The notes beneath the pieces are model-generated. The model saw only the letters and a list, made by a program, of their open reading frames with translations, had not been told where the DNA came from and made no database searches. The position numbers and the translations under genes were made by a program. DNA of 14,883 nt from Sulfurovum sp. (lineage in GTDB: Bacteria > Campylobacterota > Campylobacteria > Campylobacterales > Sulfurovaceae): NCBI GenBank assembly GCA_027083995.1, contig JALWME010000119.1:1-14883 (forward strand), given 5' to 3'. This document shows positions 1 to 6,339 of the stretch, piece after piece; positions within the stretch are counted from its first letter, which is position 1; each line of letters begins with the position of its first letter.

Positions 1-1490
1 TGGTTATCTATTTTACAAATATTAATGAAGCGTATGGATATTTTTTATCTGGATACACTGTAATATTTCTAGGGTTATTACTCTACTCATCAAATAATTC
101 CAATCAGCTAATTCAGCAGATTTATTACCAAGCTCAACATGATTCTTTGACAGGATTATATAATCGTCGCTATTTTACCGATTATTTAGAACAAATGTTG
201 ATTGCTCTTAAAAAAAAGAAAAGATTTGCTTATATATTGCTTATTGATTTAGATTATTTCAAGACAATTAATGATTCATTAGGACATGATGTAGGAGATA
301 ATCTGTTAAGTGCAGTATCCCACCGTATCAAGGCTTATTGTGAAGATACCCATCTTATAGCACGTATTGGTGGAGATGAATTTATGATTTCCAGTTATGA
401 ATTTGATGATGAAAAAGAGTGTATTAATGATGTAAATATTTTTGCACAAGAGTTAGGAGAGATTCTCAAAGAGACCTATGAGATTGATTACAATCATTTG
501 CATATATCTGCAAGTATTGGAGTTAAAATACTTGATGGAAAAAGCATTAAAGTAAATCAAGTTATAAAAGAAGCAGATATTGCCATGTATGAGGTAAAAG
601 ATCAGGGACGTGATGGATTTCTTAATTTTAATGAAGTATTGGCTAAAGAAGTAGACAATACATTAGAGATTGAGAGAAAACTTTATTTTGCATTAAAAAA
701 CAACGAAATAGAACTCAATTATCAAGCACAGGTAAATGATGAAGAAAAAATTATTGGGTGTGAAGTACTGAGCCGCTGGAACAATAGTGAATTAGGTTAT
801 GTCTCTCCAGAAATCTTTATAGGTATTGCAGAAAAAACAGGTATCATTTTGGAAATTGGTCACTATATTCTTGAAGAATCTTTTAGAATGTTACAAAAAT
901 GGGATGATGAGGGTATTGAGCTAGAGCAGTTTTCTATCAACATAAGTGTGCGCCAACTTTTGCATGGTTCTTTTGTATATGGTGTAGAACATCTATGTAA
1001 ACAATATCTCAATAATAATACACGTAAAAAATTAATATTTGAGATAACAGAAACACTTTTGGCAGAAGATATCTCCAAAGTTGTGAGCATTATAAATAGT
1101 TTAAAATATTTGGATATCAAGTTTTCTATGGATGATTTTGGTACAGGATACTCTTCATTAAGTTCATTGCGTGAATTACCTATTGATGAACTTAAAATTG
1201 ACCGTGCCTTTGTAAGTCATTTAGGAGAAAGAGACTCTGATAAAATGATGATAACAACCATCTTATCTTTAGCAAAAATATTTAATCTAAGAATTGTTGC
1301 AGAAGGTGTAGAGACGGGAGAGCAATATAGGTTTTTATTGGAACAGGGTTGCCATATATTTCAAGGGTACTATTTTGCAAAACCAATGAAGGCTGAGAAT
1401 TTTGAAATTCATTACAGAAGACAAAGAATAAACAAAATAAATATTTTAAATAATAAACAAGAAATTATCGATAGCAAATTGGTAGTATAA
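1..1490 (+). CDS. GGDEF-EAL c-di-GMP signalling protein, 5'-truncated by window edge
   Basis: Cyclic-di-GMP enzyme with a diguanylate cyclase (GGDEF) and a phosphodiesterase (EAL) domain. The frame is open from base 3, and the upstream codons match the last membrane segment of the next gene (FLGLLLYSS versus FLGVLLYAS). The TTG at 147 is therefore internal, and the real start lies outside the window. The GGDEF motif is intact at 369-383, after the DLDYFKTINDSLGHD metal/GTP-binding segment. No RxxD inhibitory site lies five residues before GGDEF (EDTH there instead). The EAL signature reads EVL (762-770) but keeps the Glu. Other EAL residues are present: NISVRQ, FEITET, DDFGTGYSS, LKID, VAEGVET, and the Gln in QGYYF. 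Both activities look possible; the balance cannot be read from sequence. It lies 23 bp before a full-length paralogue. Domain calls are firm; the signal sensed is unknown. Confidence 0.95.
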   Translation, partial: VIYFTNINEAYGYFLSGYTVIFLGLLLYSSNNSNQLIQQIYYQAQHDSLTGLYNRRYFTDYLEQMLIALKKKKRFAYILLIDLDYFKTINDSLGHDVGDNLLSAVSHRIKAYCEDTHLIARIGGDEFMISSYEFDDEKECINDVNIFAQELGEILKETYEIDYNHLHISASIGVKILDGKSIKVNQVIKEADIAMYEVKDQGRDGFLNFNEVLAKEVDNTLEIERKLYFALKNNEIELNYQAQVNDEEKIIGCEVLSRWNNSELGYVSPEIFIGIAEKTGIILEIGHYILEESFRMLQKWDDEGIELEQFSINISVRQLLHGSFVYGVEHLCKQYLNNNTRKKLIFEITETLLAEDISKVVSIINSLKYLDIKFSMDDFGTGYSSLSSLRELPIDELKIDRAFVSHLGERDSDKMMITTILSLAKIFNLRIVAEGVETGEQYRFLLEQGCHIFQGYYFAKPMKAENFEIHYRRQRINKINILNNKQEIIDSKLVV

Positions 1491-1502
1491 TTATATATAA
1501 GA

Positions 1503-1508
1503 TATAAT
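1503..1508 (+). promoter_or_regulatory. possible -10 box for the second GGDEF-EAL gene
   Basis: A perfect TATAAT in the 23-bp gap, ending 5 bases before the ATG at 1514. No convincing Shine-Dalgarno precedes that ATG. If used, transcription would start at or next to the ATG, giving a leaderless mRNA. AT-rich gaps produce this hexamer by chance, and read-through from the upstream gene is equally plausible. Confidence 0.35.
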
Positions 1509-1513
1509 GAATA

Positions 1514-3358
1514 ATGAAAGAACAACAAGATTATCATTTCGTTAAAAATCAGATACCTTTGTTGATTGCTCTCTCTCTTATTCCAGGATTGGTGTATATC
1601 GTATTTGGATGGTACCATGATAAATTTATACCAGCGTTAATTTGGTATTTTTTGATAATAAGTGTTTCTTTATGGGGGTGGAGGCTGTATGTAAGGTATG
1701 AAAAACATATCATGGAGCCAAATGAATTAGAGGCTTGGTATATGGAACTCAAAGCTTTTAATTATAGTATATTTTCATTGTGGACGCTTGTGTTTATACT
1801 TTATGCAGGTGAGTCTGAAAGTAAATTACATTATATAGCCATATTTACACAACTAGGTACATCAGTTGTTGCTTCGGCATTATTGGTAGTAGATAAAAAG
1901 TTATTTGTACCTATTTTACTGGTAGTACTGCTTCCATTGGCTATTTATTTTGTGCTTATTGATACATGGTATGGGTATGTATTGGCAGTATTTACCATAA
2001 TCTTTTTGGGTGTACTGCTTTATGCCTCTTTTAATACCTACAAGCTGATTCAAAAAAATAATTATCAAGCCAAGCATGATATGTTAACAGGGTTATATAA
2101 TCGTCGTTATTTTTTAACCTATATTGAAGATCTGTTATTGAGGATTCAAAATTCCAGAAAGACTGCTTATTTATTATTAATAGACTTAGATCATTTTAAA
2201 ACGATAAATGATTCATTGGGACATGATGTGGGAGATAGAGTATTGGAGACTGTGGCAAAACGTATTGAAAACTTTACAGAAGAGACCCATATAGTTTCGC
2301 GTTTTGGAGGTGATGAGTTTACTTTAGTCAGCATAGAACATGATGATAAAGAGTATAGTGAGGAAGATGCTTATGCGGTTGCTCAAGCTTTATTGCTTAT
2401 TTTGAAACAACCTTATATGGTAGATAAACATCGTCTATATTTGAGTGCAAGTATAGGTATCAAGCAAATCAAACATACAACAGTAGATAGCCATCAATTT
2501 ATAAAAGAAGCTGATATTGCCATGTATGAAGCAAAGTCACAAGGAAGAGATGGTGTGATTTTATTTAATGAATCATTGTCCAAACGGGTTGAGAGAGATT
2601 TAAAAATTGAACAAAAACTCTATTTTGCACTTGAAGAGAAGAAAATAAAACTCTATTATCAGCCGCAGTTTAATGCAAATCAAGTAGTTGTAGGTGCTGA
2701 AGCATTGGTACGATGGAAAGATGATGATACTTTTGTTAGACCAGATTTATTTATCCCTATAGCAGAGAAAATAGGTTTGATTGTTGAGTTAGGGTATTAT
2801 TTACTTGAAGAGGCATTTTCAACCTTGAAAGAATGGGAAGAAAAAGGTTTGTTTTTAGAACAATTTTCTATAAACATAAGTGTACGTCAACTTTTGGCAA
2901 ATACTTTTGTTGAGGATATAGAGTTTTTATGTAATAGATACTTAACACAGAGCATGCGGAATAAAATATATTTTGAAGTGACTGAAAGTATTCTTACGGA
3001 AGATGTCAGTAGTATTGTAGATACCATGAATCAACTAAAGGTACTGGGAATCTCCTTCTCTTTAGATGATTTTGGTACAGGATACTCTTCACTTTCAAAC
3101 TTGCACACTATGCCCATTGATGAATTAAAGATAGATAAGTCGTTCATTGGACATCTTTTGGAAGAGAATGTAGAGAAAACGATGATACCTGCTATAATCT
3201 CACTTTCTAAACTTCTAAATATTAAAGTGGTTGCAGAAGGTGTAGAAACCAAGATACAGTTTGATTTCTTGGTTGAGATGGAGTGTGATATATATCAGGG
3301 ATTTTACTTTAATGAGGCAGTAGATAAAGATGTATTTTTAACACGTTATAATAGTTAG
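1514..3358 (+). CDS. membrane-bound GGDEF-EAL c-di-GMP cyclase/phosphodiesterase
   Basis: Full-length paralogue of the preceding gene, 614 aa. Residues about 14-175 form roughly six hydrophobic segments, an integral-membrane sensor of no family I recognise. GGDEF domain about 188-350: DLDHFKTINDSLGHD, GGDEF at 265-269, no RxxD I-site (EETH in its place). EAL domain about 365-610: canonical EAL at 396-398, NISVRQ about 454-459, FEVTES about 487-492, DDFGTGYSS 518-526, then LKID, VAEGVET and QGFYF. All residues expected for EAL catalysis are visible. It should make and/or degrade c-di-GMP at the inner membrane and so influence motility or biofilm choices; that role is inferred from the family. 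The next gene is convergent and begins at the very next base after this stop codon. The start is ATG with no clear Shine-Dalgarno. Confidence 0.96.
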   Translation: MKEQQDYHFVKNQIPLLIALSLIPGLVYIVFGWYHDKFIPALIWYFLIISVSLWGWRLYVRYEKHIMEPNELEAWYMELKAFNYSIFSLWTLVFILYAGESESKLHYIAIFTQLGTSVVASALLVVDKKLFVPILLVVLLPLAIYFVLIDTWYGYVLAVFTIIFLGVLLYASFNTYKLIQKNNYQAKHDMLTGLYNRRYFLTYIEDLLLRIQNSRKTAYLLLIDLDHFKTINDSLGHDVGDRVLETVAKRIENFTEETHIVSRFGGDEFTLVSIEHDDKEYSEEDAYAVAQALLLILKQPYMVDKHRLYLSASIGIKQIKHTTVDSHQFIKEADIAMYEAKSQGRDGVILFNESLSKRVERDLKIEQKLYFALEEKKIKLYYQPQFNANQVVVGAEALVRWKDDDTFVRPDLFIPIAEKIGLIVELGYYLLEEAFSTLKEWEEKGLFLEQFSINISVRQLLANTFVEDIEFLCNRYLTQSMRNKIYFEVTESILTEDVSSIVDTMNQLKVLGISFSLDDFGTGYSSLSNLHTMPIDELKIDKSFIGHLLEENVEKTMIPAIISLSKLLNIKVVAEGVETKIQFDFLVEMECDIYQGFYFNEAVDKDVFLTRYNS

Positions 3359-4345
3359 TTATTTGACATGCTCTGCTACAAGATGTATTGCCATGGCATA
3401 TGTGGTTGCATTGTTGTAGCGTACCAAGATTCTAAAGTTTTTACTTCCTAGCCATACTTCATCATGGGTGGCATTGCGTGTTTTAAGCAGATATGCTTTT
3501 GTGCCATAAAATTTTTGTGTAGGATAGATACCTAGTTTTTTTATGTTTTTTAGTGTTCTCATTTTTTTACGGCTCGTTTTGGCTGCCCTAAAACGTTTGC
3601 CTTGAAAATTAGTAGCAGAGACAACAGGCAAACCTTTTTGCCAACCATTCTTATGCATAAATTTGGCAATGGAGCCTATACAGTCTACCAAATCCCAAGG
3701 GTCAGTGATGCCATCTCCATTAAAGTCAGAACGGTGTTTTCGTGCTACTGATGGAACTTGCTGTACACAGCCCATAGCCCCCGCAAATGAGCCTTGCAGT
3801 ACAGTGATGTCATAACCTTTTTCACGGGCAAGTAAAAAGAGATGTTTTAACTCAGTTTTAAAAAATTTTTTCATACGGTTAGGATGGAAGGCTAGGGTGG
3901 CCAGGGCATCTAGAACAGAGTAATCGCCTGTATACTCCCCAAATTTACTCTCTACACCCATAAAACCTACAATGTAGTCCATATCTACCTTGTAGATTTT
4001 TTCTGCACGTCTAAGTGTTTGGTAGTACGCTTTTTTAAACTTTTTTGCTTTGGCTAGACTAATTTTATCTAACACATGGGCTTTGTATCTTTCCCAAGAT
4101 CCATTAGTACTTCCTGCTTTATATCTGCCTGTATACCTAGCAAGCGTATCTCTATCTAGCTTTGCATGCTTGAGTACAGCTATGATATAGTCTCGTTTAA
4201 AATGATGTTTTTTTACCATCATATTGACAAATTTTTGTACTTCTTTTTTGGCTAAAAAATCATACTCAATGGGTGGTCTGTCATCATTTGCCTGCAAGTG
4301 TAATGCCAAGAGTAATGCAAAGAACAGTATTTTGATTGTGTACAC
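3359..4345 (-). CDS. mltB: MltB-type periplasmic lytic murein transglycosylase
   Basis: Cleaves the MurNAc-GlcNAc bond of peptidoglycan to leave 1,6-anhydro-MurNAc ends. The 328-aa protein starts at GTG, 5 bases after a strong AAGGAG that overlaps the upstream stop codon. Residues 1-20 are a signal peptide (FFALLLALHLQA) without a lipobox Cys, so it should be a soluble periplasmic enzyme rather than a lipoprotein like E. coli MltB. Hallmarks: GVESKFGEYTG with probable catalytic Glu132 (family GVExxxG); GSFAGAMGCVQQVPS at 185-199, where the family usually has GAMGxxQFxPS; and an EF-hand-like Ca-binding loop DFNGDGITDPWD at 207-218. Length is in the range of the soluble Slt35 form. It is the second gene of a two-gene operon behind the CitE-like gene (9-bp gap). 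Family assignment is firm; the gene symbol is by homology only. Confidence 0.92.
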   Translation of the reverse strand: MYTIKILFFALLLALHLQANDDRPPIEYDFLAKKEVQKFVNMMVKKHHFKRDYIIAVLKHAKLDRDTLARYTGRYKAGSTNGSWERYKAHVLDKISLAKAKKFKKAYYQTLRRAEKIYKVDMDYIVGFMGVESKFGEYTGDYSVLDALATLAFHPNRMKKFFKTELKHLFLLAREKGYDITVLQGSFAGAMGCVQQVPSVARKHRSDFNGDGITDPWDLVDCIGSIAKFMHKNGWQKGLPVVSATNFQGKRFRAAKTSRKKMRTLKNIKKLGIYPTQKFYGTKAYLLKTRNATHDEVWLGSKNFRILVRYNNATTYAMAIHLVAEHVK

Positions 4346-4350
4346 AATAA

Positions 4351-4356
4351 CTCCTT
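4351..4356 (-). promoter_or_regulatory. Shine-Dalgarno of mltB overlapping upstream stop codon
   Basis: AAGGAG on the minus strand, 5 bases before the GTG at 4345. It overlaps the TAA that ends the CitE-like gene (TAAGGAG). This supports the GTG start and implies translational coupling of the two genes. Confidence 0.8.
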
Positions 4357-5251
4357 ATATATTATTTAGTATTAATAGACTGTCCCGATAGATTGGCTCA
4401 TCTATAAATCCATATTTTTCATCCATAAAACCATTGATACCTTTTGCCGAATGTGATTCAAAAGAAGCTTTTATATGTTTGGCACGTTCAATATCATATG
4501 TATTAATATCAAATGTATTATTGGCTATACCAACCTGTTTTGGTCCCATACATGCTTTAGAGGTAAAACCTAACATCTTTTCATGTATGCACCATTTTTG
4601 AAAGGTTTGGGTGTTATTGTAGTCTTGAAACATAAAAGATACAGGGTGAATACCAGCTGTTTTGGCATCGACTAGAAACTTAGAGAGAATATAATCGATG
4701 CTAGGATTTCCTAGTGTAATGATAGATTGCGGCAGTCCCAAAGAGGTCAGCAGATCCAATATACCCAAGTTTGCAGTAGTGAGACGTTTATCTATACCTA
4801 ATGTAGTTAAGGATTCAAATGCTTCTTTTGTCTCAAGTGAGATGTGCAGTTCTTTATCTTTACGAAGTATTGTGAGTGCCTGTGCTATTTCTATTTTATT
4901 TTTTACTTTTGCTATGCGTATGGCATCAAAAGAGAAATCATTTAGAAACGCTATCTCTTCTGATCCACCATCATTGATAGGGTTGGTACGTACGATGATG
5001 AAGCTAGGGGAGTACTCCATATGGGATAAAAACAGAGCGATATTGTGAAGGGCCTCTTTTTTACGTTCTGGGGCTATAGCATCTTCAAGATTGAGTGTTA
5101 TCATATCTGCTGTACTCTCATCCATACGATTTAGATGAGAAAGTTTTAGAGGGTTTAGCATCATGTTTGAACGTCTGCGTCCATGTGTTGAGGGTTTTTT
5201 ACTCTTGTTCCCATAGCTTGTGGGAAGACTATCTAGGTTCTTAAATATCAT
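4355..5251 (-). CDS. CitE-like HpcH/HpaI-family (citrate lyase beta-like) protein
   Basis: TIM-barrel protein of the CitE family, whose members cleave or form C-C bonds in CoA thioesters such as citryl-, malyl- or citramalyl-CoA using Mg2+. The 298 aa carry the family's landmarks: RRSNMMLN near residue 26 (family RRSxLxxP/N), NLEDAIAPERK 54-64 (family DLEDAVAP), Arg88 in IIVRTNP, an acidic pair equivalent at Glu140 (SLET) and Asp166 (GILDLLTSLGL), and the C-terminal block GFTSKACMGPKQV (family GFxGKxxIHPxQ). No citrate lyase alpha or gamma subunit or CoA ligase gene is nearby, so it is an orphan and the substrate cannot be read. The ATG is the only plausible start before the conserved RRS; it has no Shine-Dalgarno. 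It heads an operon with mltB, and no functional link between them is obvious. Confidence 0.85.
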   Translation of the reverse strand: MIFKNLDSLPTSYGNKSKKPSTHGRRRSNMMLNPLKLSHLNRMDESTADMITLNLEDAIAPERKKEALHNIALFLSHMEYSPSFIIVRTNPINDGGSEEIAFLNDFSFDAIRIAKVKNKIEIAQALTILRKDKELHISLETKEAFESLTTLGIDKRLTTANLGILDLLTSLGLPQSIITLGNPSIDYILSKFLVDAKTAGIHPVSFMFQDYNNTQTFQKWCIHEKMLGFTSKACMGPKQVGIANNTFDINTYDIERAKHIKASFESHSAKGINGFMDEKYGFIDEPIYRDSLLILNNI

Positions 5252-5255
5252 AGAG

Positions 5256-5265
5256 TATAATAGCA
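5256..5265. promoter_or_regulatory. overlapping divergent -10 boxes (CitE-like gene / RNase T2)
   Basis: On the plus strand TATAAT (5256-5261) lies 25 bases before the TTG of the RNase T2 gene. On the minus strand an extended box TGC-TATTAT (5265 to 5257) ends 5 bases before the ATG of the CitE-like gene. The two share six bases, so they should compete for polymerase. The minus-strand box predicts a leaderless transcript. No clear -35 hexamer is visible. Confidence 0.6.
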
Positions 5266-5275
5266 GATATACATT

Positions 5276-5280
5276 AAGGA
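5276..5280 (+). promoter_or_regulatory. Shine-Dalgarno fixing the TTG start of the RNase T2 gene
   Basis: AAGGA six bases before TTG 5287. No ATG or GTG closer to the signal peptide is in frame, so this site decides the start. Confidence 0.75.
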
Positions 5281-5286
5281 CGCATA

Positions 5287-6339
5287 TTGAAAAATATCTA
5301 TATCTCTCTACTACTTTTTACTTCTTTTACTTTTGGACGATTTGAGGCATACCCAGTTAAAGAGTGCTCTGCTTACAATAATATGAAACATACGAAAAAT
5401 ACACATAATATTCAGCTAAAGAAAAATGTAAAATATACTGTTCTTAAACACCATAAGGGACAAAATCTTATCATAGTTAAGGGTGAGAACCCTGCACAGC
5501 GTTGGGTAGATGATACGTGTTTTACAAAAAACAAAAAAAGTACCAATCGTGATAATGTACGTCCTGCTAAATCTGATGTAGTAAAGATAGAAGATGAACT
5601 AAATACCGCTGTAGAAAATATAGACAGAGAGAAGCATACTAAAAAATATCAAACAGATAAAACTTCAAAAAAAAATATCTTGGCACTAAGCTGGCACAAT
5701 GCTTTTTGTGAAACACATCGGTACAAAAAAGAGTGTAGACCCAGGCTCTCATCTGGACTTAAACACTACAGTGCAAAACATTTTGTTCTTCATGGTCTTT
5801 GGCCTCAGCCTAGAAGTAAACAGTACTGTAATGTAGATAATGCACTTATAGCAGCAGATAAACATAAACAGTGGAGAAACCTACCCTGTTTGGCATTAGA
5901 TGAAGAGACAGAAGATAAGCTAAATAGAGTCATGCCGGGTTTTGCATCAGATTTGCATAAGCATGAGTGGATTAAACATGGAACATGTTATGGTACAGAA
6001 GCTGACCGTTACTTCCGTGATGCTATCTCTTTAGTAGAACAGTTTAACAGTTCTAAAGCAGGAGCTTATTTCAGCAAGCATATTGGAAAGAGAGTGACAC
6101 TTAAACAGGTACGACACTTATTTGACAGAAGTTTTGGTGTGGGGACAGGAAAACGTGTAGAGATGAAGTGTAAAAAAGGATTGGTGACTGAACTTTGGTT
6201 ACACCTGGGTTCAGGTTCTGATGACTTGGCAACATTACTTAAAAGAGGAAAGATAACACGCAGTCGCTGTCAAGGAGGACGTATAGATAAGGCTGGTTTT
6301 ACTAAAGAAACCAACCAAAAGGCTGGTTTTGCCAAATAA
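5287..6339 (+). CDS. secreted ribonuclease T2 family protein with extra N-terminal domain
   Basis: Endoribonuclease that cuts single-stranded RNA through a 2',3'-cyclic phosphate. Both active-site blocks are intact: FVLHGLWPQ (166-174, catalytic His169) and HEWIKHGTC (226-234, His226, Glu227, His231). The catalytic domain opens with ILALSWHNAFCE (131-142), as expected. Residues 1-18 are a signal peptide, so it acts in the periplasm or outside the cell, like E. coli RNase I. Residues about 22-80 (two Cys, VKYTVLKHHKGQNLIIVKG) form an extra N-terminal domain that could be SH3-like; a Lys-rich linker with an A9 tract follows. The C-terminus carries a ten-residue repeat (KAGFTKETNQ, KAGFAK). The start is TTG, set by AAGGA. 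Its 3' end overlaps the helicase gene by 11 bases. Likely roles are RNA scavenging or defence against external RNA; this is inference. Confidence 0.93.
   Translation: MKNIYISLLLFTSFTFGRFEAYPVKECSAYNNMKHTKNTHNIQLKKNVKYTVLKHHKGQNLIIVKGENPAQRWVDDTCFTKNKKSTNRDNVRPAKSDVVKIEDELNTAVENIDREKHTKKYQTDKTSKKNILALSWHNAFCETHRYKKECRPRLSSGLKHYSAKHFVLHGLWPQPRSKQYCNVDNALIAADKHKQWRNLPCLALDEETEDKLNRVMPGFASDLHKHEWIKHGTCYGTEADRYFRDAISLVEQFNSSKAGAYFSKHIGKRVTLKQVRHLFDRSFGVGTGKRVEMKCKKGLVTELWLHLGSGSDDLATLLKRGKITRSRCQGGRIDKAGFTKETNQKAGFAK
6291..6329 (+). promoter_or_regulatory. two mutually exclusive RNA hairpins over the helicase start
   Basis: GGCTGGTTT occurs at 6291-6299 and again at 6321-6329. AAACCAACC at 6308-6316 lies between them and can pair with either copy (8 of 9 pairs each, one A-C mismatch), with loops of 8 or 4 bases. 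The downstream hairpin places the AAAAGG ribosome site (6317-6322) in its loop and stem and reaches the TTG start at 6329. The upstream hairpin leaves that site free. This has the geometry of a translational switch; function is inferred. Confidence 0.45.

Noticed and set aside
147..149. TTG as the start of a 447-aa GGDEF-EAL protein
   Set aside because: The frame is open to base 3 and the upstream codons match the final membrane segment and linker of the paralogue, so this TTG is internal.
1412..1618. Minus-strand 68-codon frame across the junction of the two GGDEF-EAL genes
   Set aside because: Composition is that of AT-rich antisense sequence (Ile/Leu/Phe runs), and it overlaps two firm genes.
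3375..3420. 7-bp inverted repeat (GCTACAA / TTGTAGC) near the 3' end of mltB, considered as a terminator
   Set aside because: It lies inside the coding region, has a 32-base spacer and no U tract; likely chance.
4698..5048. 116-codon plus-strand frame inside the CitE-like gene
   Set aside because: Antisense shadow of a recognisable enzyme, with no motif of its own.
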